Assembly: GCF_003254505.1 (NCBI RefSeq)
Contig: NZ_QFYP01000001.1
Location: 2,030,001-2,094,000 of the forward strand
Direction of reading: 5' to 3'
Length of the DNA stretch: 64,000 nucleotides
From: Phenylobacterium hankyongense
GTDB taxonomy: Bacteria; Pseudomonadota; Alphaproteobacteria; Caulobacterales; Caulobacteraceae
Numbering within the stretch: the first letter of the stretch is position 1; each line of letters begins with the position of its first letter. Of the stretch, positions 40,826-50,455 are shown piece by piece. Position numbers and translations under genes: made by a program. The notes beneath the pieces are model-generated. The model did not search any database. It was not told the DNA's origin and saw only the letters and a program-made list of their open reading frames with translations.

Positions 40826-43173
40826 CGGCCGGACGGCAGGGCGAACGCCGCCAACTGATCGCCGACCCGGCGGGACATGATCGAATTGCCGCCCGCCGTG
40901 AACAGCACGTACTGGCGTCCCTTGTAGGTGTAGGTCGCGGGATTGGCGACGGCCGGTGCGTCGACCCTTGCGGACCAGAGCTCGGCCCCGGTCCTGAGGT
41001 CCATGGCGCGGACGCGGGAATCCATCGACGCGCCGATGAAGACGATCCCGGTGCGGGTGACCAGCGGCGCGCCCATGGTCACCGAGCCCCACGACTTCGG
41101 CATGAAGAAGCCCCACTTCTGGACCGCGCCGAACGGCACGCGCCAAAGCAGGCCGCCGGACCCGAGGTCATAGGCCGACAGCGTCCCGTAGGGCGGCTTC
41201 CAGCACGGGGCGCGAAGCCAGTTCAGGAAGTAGGTCTGGCGCACGCCGTAGGGCGAGCCCTCCATCGGGTAGTAGCCCGAAGCCTTCGACGTCCCGGTCG
41301 TGGCGTCATAGTCGGCGCGGCTCAGCAGTTGAACGATCATCGCGATGCTGGAGCTGTTGACGACGTAGGTCTGGCTGGCCGGGTCCACCGCGCCGCCGCC
41401 CCACTGCACGCCCCCGGCGGTCCCGGGGTAGATCAGGGCGCCGGCCCCCAGGCTGGGCGGCGTGAACCGCCCGTCGTAGCGCAGGCGCGCGGCGTCGCGG
41501 CTGCATTGGCCGAGGCTGAAGATATCGCCGAACGCCGACACGCCCGGCCAGCGGTGCGGGGTCACCGGCTCCGGCGTGGCGGTGAAGGGCTGGGTCGGCG
41601 CGGCCTCCTCGCCCGGCACGTCCGACTCCGGGACCGGCCGCTCCTCGATCGGAAAGATCGGCTCGCCGGTCAGCCGGTTGAGCACGAAGAACATCCCCTG
41701 CTTGGTCGACTGCACCAGCGCCGGGACGACCTCGCCGTTCCGCCGCAGGTCGATCAGCACCGGCGCCGAATTGACGTCGTAGTCCCAGAGGTCGTGGTGG
41801 ACGAGCTGGCGGCTCCAGACCACCCGGCCGGTGGCCGCGTCGAGCGCCGTCACGGAGTTGGCGAACGGCAGCCTCCCCTTGCGGCGGCCGCCGTAGAAGT
41901 CCGGGCTCGGCGAACTCACCGGCACGTAGACGACGCCCGCCTTCGGATCGACCGACATGCTGGCCCAGACGTTGGCGGTTCCGCTCGAGGCCGCGGCCTG
42001 CGGCGTCAGCGCATGGAAGGTCCACTTCAGCGCGCCGGTGCGGGCGTCGATGGCGAACACCGTTCCGGGCGGCGCGACCTCCTCGGCCCAGTCCTTGCCC
42101 GACCAGCCGATGAACAGGGTGTCCTTGTAGACCGTCGGCGGCTGCAGCTGGGACAGCGGCCACTTGGGATTGGTGGTGTTCCACTGGTTGACGTCGAGCA
42201 CGCCGCCGCGACCGAACCCCGCGCAGCGACGGCCGGTGTCGGCGTCGACGCCGTGCAGCAGGCCCTCGAGGGTGCCGACGTAGACCATCTTCTGGCACGG
42301 CTGGCCGGGCTGCGGCGCCTGCGCCTGCCAGTAGGCCACGCCGCGGCCCTTGAGCTCCGACTGGGTCACGGGCTGGAGCCGGCTGTGCGGGTCATAGACC
42401 CACCTGACCTTCCCGGTGTCCGGCGCGACCGCGAAGATCCGATGGAAGGGCGTGCCGACATAGACCGTGTGGTTGACGAAGAGCGGCGTCGCCGACCAGT
42501 CGGTCGGCGGGCGCGAGCCCCGGCCGTTGGTCACGTCGCCGGTGCGCAACTCCCAGGCCAGCGCCAGCCGGCGGACGTTCTGCGGGGTGACCTGCGAGGC
42601 CGAGGAGGCCTTCTGGGCCATCAGGTCGCCGTTGAACGTCGACCAGACCTGACCGTCGTCCAAGGCGGCGGCGCCGTCGTGCTTCGCGGCCGCGACGGGG
42701 ACGAAACGCGAGAGGCCGTACTGCCCGAGCGCGGCAACGGCGACGACGGCGCAGGTGATCAGCACCAGCCGGACGGCGCCCCGCGGGGCCGCGCCGACCA
42801 GCCAGTTGCGCCCTGGACGCCGCTTATCCTGGGCGACGGGCAGGGCCAGCGACAGCCAGGCCGCCAGGGCCGCCGCCATCAGCGCCAGGAGCAGCCAGGC
42901 GTGCAGGAAGTAGGCGGCCAGGGCGGTGCCGAACACGTCGGACAGGACGGCCATCAGCAGGATCCACCGCAACACCCGCGGCGCGGACCTCGACAGCGCC
43001 AGCACGACAGCCGCGCCGAACAGCAGCGCCGTGGACCCGGTGACCAGCAGGGCGCCGGCGGTGTGATCGATCCCGCTTCCGCGAAGCCCATACCCCGCGG
43101 CAGCCACCAGGACGCCCAAGCCCGCAGCGACGACCAGCGCCCATGCCGTGCCCCGGTCCATCGCCTCGCCCAT
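40822..43173 (-). CDS. Membrane-bound PQQ-dependent dehydrogenase (glucose/quinate type)
   Basis: The protein has 783 residues from MGEAMDRGTAW; a start four codons later is possible. Five N-terminal membrane helices (to about residue 145) anchor an eight-bladed PQQ propeller facing the periplasm. LVHHDLWDYDVNSAPVLID carries the catalytic Asp and QSTKQGMFFVLNRLTGEPI a conserved Lys. CWKPPYGTLSAYDL is the C-terminal signature. Electrons go to ubiquinone. Glucose, quinate or shikimate are possible substrates and cannot be separated by eye. No pqq biosynthesis gene is in the window. Confidence 0.9.
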   Translation of the reverse strand: MGEAMDRGTAWALVVAAGLGVLVAAAGYGLRGSGIDHTAGALLVTGSTALLFGAAVVLALSRSAPRVLRWILLMAVLSDVFGTALAAYFLHAWLLLALMAAALAAWLSLALPVAQDKRRPGRNWLVGAAPRGAVRLVLITCAVVAVAALGQYGLSRFVPVAAAKHDGAAALDDGQVWSTFNGDLMAQKASSASQVTPQNVRRLALAWELRTGDVTNGRGSRPPTDWSATPLFVNHTVYVGTPFHRIFAVAPDTGKVRWVYDPHSRLQPVTQSELKGRGVAYWQAQAPQPGQPCQKMVYVGTLEGLLHGVDADTGRRCAGFGRGGVLDVNQWNTTNPKWPLSQLQPPTVYKDTLFIGWSGKDWAEEVAPPGTVFAIDARTGALKWTFHALTPQAAASSGTANVWASMSVDPKAGVVYVPVSSPSPDFYGGRRKGRLPFANSVTALDAATGRVVWSRQLVHHDLWDYDVNSAPVLIDLRRNGEVVPALVQSTKQGMFFVLNRLTGEPIFPIEERPVPESDVPGEEAAPTQPFTATPEPVTPHRWPGVSAFGDIFSLGQCSRDAARLRYDGRFTPPSLGAGALIYPGTAGGVQWGGGAVDPASQTYVVNSSSIAMIVQLLSRADYDATTGTSKASGYYPMEGSPYGVRQTYFLNWLRAPCWKPPYGTLSAYDLGSGGLLWRVPFGAVQKWGFFMPKSWGSVTMGAPLVTRTGIVFIGASMDSRVRAMDLRTGAELWSARVDAPAVANPATYTYKGRQYVLFTAGGNSIMSRRVGDQLAAFALPSGR

Positions 43174-43377
43174 GCCATGCCGATTCCGCCCAGAACCGTG
43201 ATTTTCAAGCCGGCGTTCCCGGGGCCGCGAGGAGGCGCGGCGGCGGCGTGGAGAGGATGCCACAACACCCGCAAAAGCGGCCTTTCAGCCGTCTTTTGAT
43301 CATTCGGGCGCTTGCGGGGGCGCGGTACGGTGGCTCGGGACAGGAGAAGGGAGCGCCCTACTCAGGGCGACAGGCTG

Positions 43378-43680
43378 ATGCTGGGCCGGCTCGGACAACT
43401 GTTCACCCGCAGAATTTCTGGCGGGCGCTACGCGGGACTGCTGACGGACTGGAGCGTCTGCGAGGACATCGGCGGCTGCTACTTCCGCGGGGCGATGGAG
43501 GATGACCTCCTTGGCCGTTTCCGCCGCGGCGAGCGGATGAGCACGGGCTACGTGCTCGAAGGTCCCGACGAGCAGGGCTGCGTGCGCGCCACCGACGGCC
43601 TCTACCGGCTGGCCGCCCTGCCGGACCGCGGCCCGGCGGACACCGGGCGACCGTCCGCCCCCGGGCGGGACCTGCGATGA
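43378..43680 (+). CDS. Hypothetical protein coupled to a methyltransferase
   Basis: The protein has 100 residues from MLGRLGQLFTRR. LTDWSVCEDIGGCYFRGAME and MSTGYVLEGPDEQGCVRATD look like a compact domain; the proline/arginine-rich end is probably loose. Its stop overlaps the ATG of the methyltransferase (ATGA), so the two are made together. I recognise no family. The upstream region 43174-43377 contains an imperfect palindrome, AAAAGCGGC-N6-GCCGTCTTTT, at about 43273. Confidence 0.6.
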   Translation: MLGRLGQLFTRRISGGRYAGLLTDWSVCEDIGGCYFRGAMEDDLLGRFRRGERMSTGYVLEGPDEQGCVRATDGLYRLAALPDRGPADTGRPSAPGRDLR

Positions 43681-44648
43681 GCGAGATCCAGCCCGTCACC
43701 CCGGCTGCGCCCCGCTGGGCGCGCACCCTGCTCGATCCCGGCCGCCACGCGCAGCCGCAGCGCAGCCGCCCGGCCGAGACGCGTTCGTTCGCGCCCGACG
43801 ACGACGATTCCCTCGCCCATTTCGAGGCCAGCACGCATTTCGAAGCGCTGTTCCGCGCCGCGCTCGACACCAGCGGGATCGAGGTGGCCGACAGCCCGCT
43901 GGTCATGGTGCTGGGCGCCGGCACGGGCGCCAGCGCCGTCGCGCCCTGCCTGCGCCTGTTCCGCGGCTGCCACATCCTGGCGACCGACGAGACCGACCGC
44001 GACTTCGCCGGATTGAGCCGCCACCTCCGGCAGAGCGGCGCCGAAGACCGGGTCGCCGTGCTGCAGATGACGCCCGAGGCGCCGCAGGTGGCCCCGGCGT
44101 CGCTCGACCTGGTGGCCGGCGCCTTCGTGCTGCATCACCGGGTCGATCCGGACAAGGTGCTGGAGGCGACCGCCCGGGTCCTGAAGCCCGGCGGCCACGC
44201 CATCTTCCTCGAGCCGTTCGACGGCTACGGGCTGCTGCGGCTGGCGTTCGAGCGCATCTGCGCCGAGGCGGACCTGCGCAAGGCGCCGCTCGGCGAGGGC
44301 GTCCGCGCCGCCCTGGAGGCGGCCATCGCCCAGATCGCCGCCCGCACCATGCCCGATCCCAGCCAGCCGGGCTTCGCCGAGCTGGAGGGGAAGTGGCAGT
44401 TCTCGCAGGAATCCATCGCCGCGGCGGCCCGGATCTTCGGCTTCTCGCAGGCGCGGTTCTTCAGCCATCACGACCACCCCACGCTCTATCGCGACCTGGC
44501 GCTGCTGCGGCTGCGCGAGCACATGGGCGCGGATCGGGCGGAGCTGCCCGGCTGGGCGGTGGAGGTCCTGAACGGCTTCGACCGGGCGCTGCCGCCGCCG
44601 GTCAAGCGGCTGCTGATGCTCGAAGGCAGCATCGTCCTGACGCGCTGA
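43677..44648 (+). CDS. Class I SAM-dependent methyltransferase
   Basis: The protein has 323 residues. VMVLGAGTGASAVAPCL is motif I, ILATDETD the acidic end of strand 2, ASLDLVAGAFVLHHRVDPD motif II/post II, and ARVLKPGGHAIFLEPFDGYG motif III. The N-terminal 70 residues and the C-terminal helices are unlike common named families, so the substrate is unknown. It is coupled to the small 43378 gene and converges on hemF with an eight-base gap. Confidence 0.88.
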   Translation: MSEIQPVTPAAPRWARTLLDPGRHAQPQRSRPAETRSFAPDDDDSLAHFEASTHFEALFRAALDTSGIEVADSPLVMVLGAGTGASAVAPCLRLFRGCHILATDETDRDFAGLSRHLRQSGAEDRVAVLQMTPEAPQVAPASLDLVAGAFVLHHRVDPDKVLEATARVLKPGGHAIFLEPFDGYGLLRLAFERICAEADLRKAPLGEGVRAALEAAIAQIAARTMPDPSQPGFAELEGKWQFSQESIAAAARIFGFSQARFFSHHDHPTLYRDLALLRLREHMGADRAELPGWAVEVLNGFDRALPPPVKRLLMLEGSIVLTR

Positions 44649-44655
44649 GCGCTCC

Positions 44656-45549
44656 TTAGGGCCAGCTCACCATCGGCGGCATGGAAGACAGGATGGTCTC
44701 GATGTTGCCGCCGGCCTTGAGCCCGAAGGTGGTGCCGCGGTCGTAGAGCAGGTTGAACTCCACGTAGCGGCCGCGCTGGACCAGCTGGGCCTGGCGGTCC
44801 TCCTCGGTCCACGGCTCGTCCATCCGGTGGCGGACGATCTTCGGATAGACCTCCAGGAAGGCCTCGCCCACCGCCTGGGTGAAGGCGAAGTCGCGCTCGA
44901 AGTCGCCGGAGTCGTGGCGGTCGTAGAAGATGCCGCCGACCCCGCGCGGCTCCTTGCGGTGCGGCAGGTAGAAGTACTCGTCGCACCAGGCCTTGTAGCG
45001 GCCGTACCATTCGGGATCGAAGGCGTCGCAGGCGGCCTGCATCGCGCGGTGGAAGAGCACCGCGTCGTCGGCGTCCTGGCTGCGCTGCTCCGGCAGCATC
45101 GGCGTCAGGTCCGCGCCGCCGCCGAACCAGCTGACCGCCGTCGACAGGAAGCGGGTGTTCAAGTGCACGGTCGGCGCCCGCGGCGAGCGCGGGTGGACGA
45201 TCAGGCTGATGCTGGCCGAGACGTAGGACGGGTCCTTGTCCGCGCCCGGCATGGTCGCCGCCATCTCCGGCGAGAAGCGGCTGGTCGCCGCCGAGGTGTG
45301 CACGCAGGCCTTTTCGAACAGCCGGCCCTTGAAGTAGCCGCCGATGCCGCCGCCGACCCCGGTCTCGCGGGTCCAGGGCCGCATCTCGAAGCGGCCGGCC
45401 GGCTCGGGGTAGAGCTCGGCCGGCGCCTCGTCCTCCAGCCGCTCGAGCTCGGCGCAGATGCGCTGCTGCAGGCTCTCGAACCAGGCCTGGGCGCGGGCGC
45501 GCCGCTGTTCGATCTCGCCGGTCAAGTTGGGGGGCGTGAGGTTGGACAT
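44656..45549 (-). CDS. hemF: Oxygen-dependent coproporphyrinogen III oxidase
   Basis: It converts coproporphyrinogen III to protoporphyrinogen IX in aerobic haem synthesis. The protein has 297 residues, a normal length. GGADLTPMLPEQRSQDADDA, YKAWCDEYFYLPHRKEPRGV and FNLLYDRGTTFGLK are hallmark HemF segments. It lies 10 bases downstream of trmL, in the same direction. Proximity to the cytochrome bc1 genes fits a need for haem. The end (SMPPMVSWP) is the family's terminal motif. Confidence 0.97.
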   Translation of the reverse strand: MSNLTPPNLTGEIEQRRARAQAWFESLQQRICAELERLEDEAPAELYPEPAGRFEMRPWTRETGVGGGIGGYFKGRLFEKACVHTSAATSRFSPEMAATMPGADKDPSYVSASISLIVHPRSPRAPTVHLNTRFLSTAVSWFGGGADLTPMLPEQRSQDADDAVLFHRAMQAACDAFDPEWYGRYKAWCDEYFYLPHRKEPRGVGGIFYDRHDSGDFERDFAFTQAVGEAFLEVYPKIVRHRMDEPWTEEDRQAQLVQRGRYVEFNLLYDRGTTFGLKAGGNIETILSSMPPMVSWP

Positions 45550-45559
45550 GGCGCGCTTG

Positions 45560-46033
45560 CTAGCCGGTTCCTGCCGCGGTTGGGAAGCCGTTCGTCTGCC
45601 GCAGCGCCTCGCCCAGCGCCATCGCCGCTGCGGTGACGACGTTCAGCGAACGCGCGCCCGCGGCCAGCGGAATGTAGAGCCGGGCGTCGGCGGCCTGGTG
45701 GACCTCGAACGGCGCGCCGGCGCTCTCGCGGCCGAACAGCAGGACGTCGCCCGGCCGATAGCCGAACGCCTGGAACGGCTGGGCCCCGCGGGTGGTGAAA
45801 AGCAGCAGCCTCCCCTCGGCGCGCCGGGGATTTTCGAGGAACTGCGTCCAGCTGGCGTGGCGTTCGACCTCGGCGCGATCGCCGTAATCCAGCGCCGCGC
45901 GGCGCACGGAACTGTCGGAAAGCGGGAAGCCGCAGGGCTCGATGACGTCCACCGCGACGTCCAGGCAAGCGCCCAGTCTTAAGGCGGCGCCGAGGTTTTG
46001 CGGAATGTCCGGTTGAAAAAGCGCCAAACGCAT
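45560..46033 (-). CDS. trmL: tRNA (cytidine/uridine-34 2'-O)-methyltransferase
   Basis: This 157-residue SPOUT methyltransferase modifies the wobble base of leucine tRNAs. ALFQPDIPQNLGAALRLGAC is the N-terminal signature, VLLFGRESAGAP holds motif 2, and YIPLAAGARSLNVVTAAAMA is the trefoil-knot motif 3. The ATG at 46033 is a natural start for the family, although the frame is open upstream. Bases 46034-46236, before petA, contain no gene; the divergent promoters must lie there but no clear motif was found. Confidence 0.95.
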   Translation of the reverse strand: MRLALFQPDIPQNLGAALRLGACLDVAVDVIEPCGFPLSDSSVRRAALDYGDRAEVERHASWTQFLENPRRAEGRLLLFTTRGAQPFQAFGYRPGDVLLFGRESAGAPFEVHQAADARLYIPLAAGARSLNVVTAAAMALGEALRQTNGFPTAAGTG

Positions 46034-46236
46034 TCTAAGCGATCCGCCACGGGATAGGTCGGGGCTCGAGGGACGAATCACGGAAACGCCGCGCGAAGCT
46101 TCGCTGGCGGTTCCGGGAAACAAGTCCTGCCCACGACCTGTCCCCAGATAGGCCCTTTACCAGAGCGTCTGGACGGGTCCAAAGGCTGGGCGCTCTCGGT
46201 ACGCGAAGAGGGCCTTAAATCGAAGGGTAGCTTTAG

Positions 46237-46791
46237 GTGGCCGACACCGTCGTGGGCGCAAATCCCGATCCGCATGCTTTGGGCGATGACCCGAGCCGTC
46301 GTGACTTCATCCATATCGCCACAGGGGCGGCCGCCGTGGGCGCCGTCGCGGCGCTGGCCTGGCCGTTCATCGACCAGATGAACCCGGCCGGCGACACTCT
46401 GGCGCTCGCCTCCATCGAGTTCGACCTGAGCAAGGTCGCCGAGGGGCAGCAGGTGGTGGTGAAGTGGCGCGGCAAGCCGCTGTTCGTCCGCTACCGGACG
46501 CCGGCGGAGATCGCCGCGGCCATCAAGGACGACCACGCCGAGCTGCGCGACCCGCAGACCGACGAGCAGCGTCACAAGCCGGGCAAGGCCCAGTGGCTGA
46601 TCCTGGTCGGCACCTGCACCCACCTGGGCTGCGTGCCGACCTTCGGCGGCGGTGAGTACGGCGGCTGGTTCTGCCCGTGCCACGGCTCGGTCTACGACAC
46701 CTCCGGGCGTATCCGTAAGGGCCCCGCGCCGCTGAATCTCGCGGTGCCGGACTACGCCTTCCTCTCTGACACCAAGGTCAAGGTCGGCTGA
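46237..46791 (+). CDS. petA: Ubiquinol-cytochrome c reductase iron-sulfur (Rieske) subunit
   Basis: The Rieske protein passes one ubiquinol electron to cytochrome c1. The protein has 184 residues with a GTG start. [20 protein letters not shown] is a twin-arginine signal that stays as a membrane anchor, so the folded 2Fe-2S protein is exported by Tat. CTHLGC and CPCHGS bind the cluster. The loop [13 protein letters not shown] is typical. It is first in petABC with a four-base gap to petB. AAGGG about ten bases upstream may be the ribosome site. Confidence 0.97.
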   Translation: MADTVVGANPDPHALGDDPSRRDFIHIATGAAAVGAVAALAWPFIDQMNPAGDTLALASIEFDLSKVAEGQQVVVKWRGKPLFVRYRTPAEIAAAIKDDHAELRDPQTDEQRHKPGKAQWLILVGTCTHLGCVPTFGGGEYGGWFCPCHGSVYDTSGRIRKGPAPLNLAVPDYAFLSDTKVKVG

Positions 46792-46795
46792 CAAG

Positions 46796-48115
46796 ATGAG
46801 CGGACATTCCACATACGAGCCCAAGACGGGCTTCGAGCGCTGGATGGATATGCGCCTGCCGATCATTCGGATGGCGCATGACACGGCCCTCAGCTTCCCG
46901 ACCCCGAAGAACCTGAACTACTGGTGGACCTTCGGCGGCATCCTGGCCCTCATGCTGGTGCTGCAGATCGTCACCGGCATCGTGCTGGCCATGCACTACG
47001 TGCCGCACGTCGACTACGCCTTCGCCTCGGTCGAACGCATCATGCGCGACGTCAACTACGGTTGGCTGATCCGCTACATGCACGCCAACGGCGCCTCGAT
47101 GTTCTTCGTCGCGGTCTACATCCACATCTTCCGCAACCTCTACTACGGCTCCTACAAGGCGCCGCGGGAGGTGCTGTGGATCCTGGGCTGCATCATCTAC
47201 CTCCTGATGATGGCCACGGCCTTCATGGGCTACGTGCTGCCCTGGGGCCAGATGAGCTTCCACGGCGCGGTGGTGATCACCAACCTGTTCGGCGCCCTGC
47301 CGGTGGTCGGCCCGGCCATCACCACCTGGCTGTGGGGCGGCTTCGCGGTCGACGACCCGACGCTGAACCGCTTCTTCTCGCTGCACTACCTGCTGCCGTT
47401 CATGATCGCGGGCGTCGTGGCCCTGCACATCTGGGCGCTGCACGTGCCGGGCAACAACAACCCGACCGGCGTGAACGTGAAGTCCAAAGAGGACACCGTG
47501 CCCTTCCACCCGTACTACACGGTGAAGGACGGCTTCGCGATCGGCGTGTTCCTGCTGCTGTTCGGCTCCTTCGTGTTCTGGAACCCGAACGTCCTCGGCC
47601 ACGCCGACAACTACATCCCGGCCAACCCGCTGGTGACCCCGTCGCACATCGTGCCCGAATGGTACTTCCTGCCGTTCTACGCGATCCTGCGGGCGGTCCC
47701 GAACAAGCTGGCCGGCGTGCTCGGCATGTTCGGCGCCATCGCGGTGCTGTTCGTCCTGCCCTGGCTCGACACCTCGAAGGTGCGCTCCATGCGCTACCGG
47801 CCGACGGCGCGGCTCTACTTCTTCATCTTCCTGCTGGCCTGCATCGTGCTCGGCTTCTGCGGGGCCAAGCTGCCGGACGATCCGGTGATCCCGGGGGTGA
47901 CCAGCTTCACGCTGATCGACTCCGACCTGAACAGCTACGTCTGGCTGTCGCGGATCGCCGCCCTCTACTACTTCGTCTACTTCCTGGTGATCACGCCGAT
48001 CCTGGGTCTCACCGAGACCCCGCTGCCGGTGCCGGAGTCGATCTCCGCGCCCGTCCTGTCGCATCCCGCCACCGCGCCCGTGGGCGCCGTGGCGTCGCCT
48101 GAAAAGAAGGGTTGA
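46796..48115 (+). CDS. petB: Cytochrome b of the bc1 complex
   Basis: This 439-residue integral membrane protein holds the two b haems and the quinone sites Qo and Qi. The eight membrane helices include [19 protein letters not shown] (haem ligand His) and [20 protein letters not shown] (His pair). The Qo signature PEWY occurs in [20 protein letters not shown]. The protein is a full-length fused cytochrome b, not the split b6/IV type. It is central in the petABC operon, with gaps of four and six bases. Confidence 0.98.
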   Translation: MSGHSTYEPKTGFERWMDMRLPIIRMAHDTALSFPTPKNLNYWWTFGGILALMLVLQIVTGIVLAMHYVPHVDYAFASVERIMRDVNYGWLIRYMHANGASMFFVAVYIHIFRNLYYGSYKAPREVLWILGCIIYLLMMATAFMGYVLPWGQMSFHGAVVITNLFGALPVVGPAITTWLWGGFAVDDPTLNRFFSLHYLLPFMIAGVVALHIWALHVPGNNNPTGVNVKSKEDTVPFHPYYTVKDGFAIGVFLLLFGSFVFWNPNVLGHADNYIPANPLVTPSHIVPEWYFLPFYAILRAVPNKLAGVLGMFGAIAVLFVLPWLDTSKVRSMRYRPTARLYFFIFLLACIVLGFCGAKLPDDPVIPGVTSFTLIDSDLNSYVWLSRIAALYYFVYFLVITPILGLTETPLPVPESISAPVLSHPATAPVGAVASPEKKG

Positions 48116-48121
48116 GCCTAG

Positions 48122-48967
48122 ATGCTGCGCAAAGTTCTGGCTCTCGCGGCGCTTGGGCTCGCCTTCGTCGCGGGCCCCTCGCTCGCGGCCACCACCCACG
48201 AGGAGCCGAAGGACGTCCACTGGTCGTTCGAGGGCCCGGTGGGCAAGTTCGACACGGAACAGCTGCAACGGGGCTACAAGGTCTATCGCGAGGTCTGCTC
48301 GGCCTGCCACGCGATGAACCTGATGTACTTCCGCAACCTCGGTCAGAAGGGCGGACCGTTCTACGATCCGAAGTACCCGAACTCGAACGAGAACCCCTAT
48401 GTGAAGTCGCTGGCCAAGGACATCCAGGTCCCTGACATCGACTCCGAGACCGGCGACGTGATCCACCGTCCCGCCACGCCGGCCGACAAGTTCCCGTCGC
48501 CGTTCCCGAACGAGCCGGCGGCGCGGGCCTCCAACGGCGGCGCCCTGCCGCCGGACCTGTCGGTCATCGCCAAGGCGCGCGAAGGCGGACCGGCCTATGT
48601 CTATTCGATCCTCACCGGCTTCGGACCCCCGCCCAAGGGCCTCACGGTGCCGCCGGGCAAGTACTACAACCCCTTCATGCCGGGCGACCTGACGTCGTTC
48701 TGGACCGGCCCCAAGGACAAGGTGCCGGAGGGCGGCTTCATCGCCATGCCGCCGCCGCTGGCGCCGGGCAAGGTGACCTTCGACGACGGCAAGCCGTCGA
48801 CGGTGGCCCAGCAGGCCGACGACGTCGCCGCCTTCCTGATGTGGGCCGCCGAGCCCAAGATGGAGGAGCGCAAGCAGTTCGGCCTGGGCGCGATGATCTA
48901 CCTGCTGATCTTCACCGGCCTGCTGTACGCCAGCTACCGCCGCATCTGGCGCAACGTCGCCCACTAG
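48122..48967 (+). CDS. petC: Cytochrome c1 of the bc1 complex
   Basis: The protein has 281 residues with a signal peptide (MLRKVLALAALGLAFVAG, cut near SLAA), a periplasmic c-type haem domain and a C-terminal membrane anchor (LGAMIYLLIFTGLLYASYRR). The haem motif CSACHAMN lies about residue 58. The Met ligand is probably in the MPGDLTSFW or FIAMPPPL region. It accepts the electron from the Rieske protein and passes it to soluble cytochrome c. A strong terminator follows 25 bases after the stop. Confidence 0.97.
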   Translation: MLRKVLALAALGLAFVAGPSLAATTHEEPKDVHWSFEGPVGKFDTEQLQRGYKVYREVCSACHAMNLMYFRNLGQKGGPFYDPKYPNSNENPYVKSLAKDIQVPDIDSETGDVIHRPATPADKFPSPFPNEPAARASNGGALPPDLSVIAKAREGGPAYVYSILTGFGPPPKGLTVPPGKYYNPFMPGDLTSFWTGPKDKVPEGGFIAMPPPLAPGKVTFDDGKPSTVAQQADDVAAFLMWAAEPKMEERKQFGLGAMIYLLIFTGLLYASYRRIWRNVAH

Positions 48968-48992
48968 GCGCGGCGCCGATCCGATCTGCAGA

Positions 48993-49021
48993 GGGGCCCC
49001 GGCGACGCCGGGGCCCCTTTT
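48993..49021 (+). terminator. Rho-independent terminator of petABC
   Basis: GGGGCCCCGGC and GCCGGGGCCCC pair in an 11-base perfect stem around a GAC loop, followed by TTTT. It sits 25 bases beyond the petC stop. On the minus strand AAAA precedes the stem, and a T-poor sequence follows, so it mainly serves the bc1 operon. Confidence 0.9.
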
Positions 49022-49044
49022 GCATGCGCCTGAGCGGGCCGGGC

Positions 49045-49863
49045 CTAGCCGTCGGGCGCCAGCAGCAGCCGGCCGTTGGGGAAGTCGAAGCGCAGGCGGT
49101 AGCGGGCGAGCACGGGCGTGCCGATCTCCCCGGCCGGGCCGCCGTCCTGCGCCTTCAGCAGGCCGGCCGGGAGATTTTCGGAGAGCGCGCCGGCGAAGGA
49201 CAGCGCCCGCAGGCGGGGCCGCGCCACGCCGTAGGGATAGAGCTCTTGCGGTTTGCTTGCGCCGGGCGCGGCGGCGAGGTCGTCGGCCAGCCGCACCGCC
49301 CGCTCGCCTCCGGTGGCCGGCGCGAAGGGCCCGCTCAGGGTCCGTCCGCCGTCGGAGACCGCCGCGGCGACCGTCGGGGTGTCGCCGGTCCAGGTGAGGG
49401 GCAGGGCGGTGGCGCGGCCGAACGGCGGCGCCTCGCCAGGCCGGCTCAGGACCACCCGGCAGGGGGCGAACCGCACGTCCACCACGAAGGCGCGCAGGAC
49501 GTCGGCGCCGATCACCCCGGCGATGGGGGTGGGCAGGGCGCCGGTGCGCATGTCGAGCCCGGCCACCGCCACCGGCTGGCCGGTCAGCCGCATCCCGCCG
49601 ATCCGCACCTCGCCCTTGAGCGCGGTGTCGGCGAAGCCCGCGCCCTGGGCCTGGGTCTCGCCCAGCTGGGTGTGCGCGGTGGCGGTGTCGAGCACATAGT
49701 CGCCGGCCACGCCCATCACCTCGGCCGGGACCACGACCACGCCGCCCTCGAACCAGCAGGCGGTTTCCGCCGCATGCGCCGCGGGGGCCGCGGCGAGCCC
49801 GGCTCCCAGGGCGAGGACGGCGACGGGGGCGAGGCGGGCGATGGGGGCGAGGGGGCGTTTCAC
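49045..49863 (-). CDS. Secreted retropepsin-like aspartyl protease family protein
   Basis: The protein has about 272 residues from a GTG at 49863. The signal peptide is PVAVLALGAGLAAAPAAHA. GDYVLDTATAHTQLG lies where retropepsin-like proteases have DTG, here DTA. IAGVIGADVLRAFVVDVRF follows the usual GxLG turn. A second, weaker copy near the end is VLARYRLRFDFPNGRLLL. An active protease is doubtful because of DTA. No good ribosome site is seen for the GTG, so the start is uncertain; the frame is open to 50025. Confidence 0.7.
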   Translation of the reverse strand: MKRPLAPIARLAPVAVLALGAGLAAAPAAHAAETACWFEGGVVVVPAEVMGVAGDYVLDTATAHTQLGETQAQGAGFADTALKGEVRIGGMRLTGQPVAVAGLDMRTGALPTPIAGVIGADVLRAFVVDVRFAPCRVVLSRPGEAPPFGRATALPLTWTGDTPTVAAAVSDGGRTLSGPFAPATGGERAVRLADDLAAAPGASKPQELYPYGVARPRLRALSFAGALSENLPAGLLKAQDGGPAGEIGTPVLARYRLRFDFPNGRLLLAPDG

Positions 49864-49978
49864 GGGCGGACCGGCCTCAGCATAGCCAAGCTCGGCGGCC
49901 TCCGCGACGGCCCAAATCTCGGCGTGGACGGCGGAATGCGCCTTACGCCTGCCCCACAGGATCGGCATAAGGGCGGCC

Positions 49979-50455
49979 ATGGCCTTCACGCGCGCGTGGC
50001 GCAATTTCAAACGCATGCAGGACATGACGGTCGCCGTCGCGAGCCTGATCTACGCCGCCGCCGCGGTGCACGGCTTCAGCCGCCTGCCGGGCGACGCCAC
50101 CATGGTGCTGCGCTGGATCCTGCTCTGGCCGCTGCTCTACCTGCTGCCGTCGCTGGTGGCGCCGCTGGTGATCCCGCCGCTGCGCCGCTGGCTCGCCAAA
50201 TACGTCTGGATGAGCTTCCAGGCCGGCTTCGGCCAGACGCCGGGCTCGATCGTCACCGGGCTGATCCTGCTGATGGGCGCGGCGCTGTTCATCTACTGGC
50301 AGATCGCCGCGGTGGCCGCGACCGGCACCTATCGCGCCAACGTCTTCGCGGCCTACGCGGCCGGCATCGGCATCCTGGCGGCCCAGGCGGTGCTGGTGCG
50401 CACCCTGGAGCGCCTGCCCGACGTCCGCGCGCGGATCACCGAGCCCGAAGCCTAG
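49979..50455 (+). CDS. Membrane protein of unknown function
   Basis: The protein has 158 residues with four membrane helices (MTVAVASLIYAAAAVHGF, WILLWPLLYLLPSLVAPLVI, SIVTGLILLMGAALFIYW and AAYAAGIGILAAQAVLV) separated by short loops. The N-terminus is basic (AFTRAWRNFKRMQ), predicting a cytoplasmic N-terminus. I recognise no family. It is divergent from the 49045 gene with overlapping upstream DNA. Its TAG stop overlaps the stop of the convergent hydrolase gene by a shared CTAG. Confidence 0.7.
   Translation: MAFTRAWRNFKRMQDMTVAVASLIYAAAAVHGFSRLPGDATMVLRWILLWPLLYLLPSLVAPLVIPPLRRWLAKYVWMSFQAGFGQTPGSIVTGLILLMGAALFIYWQIAAVAATGTYRANVFAAYAAGIGILAAQAVLVRTLERLPDVRARITEPEA

Noticed and set aside
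43273..43297. AAAAGCGGC-N6-GCCGTCTTTT as a terminator
   Set aside because: It lies upstream of, not after, the genes on both sides, and the stem is short and imperfect; it was mentioned only as a palindrome.
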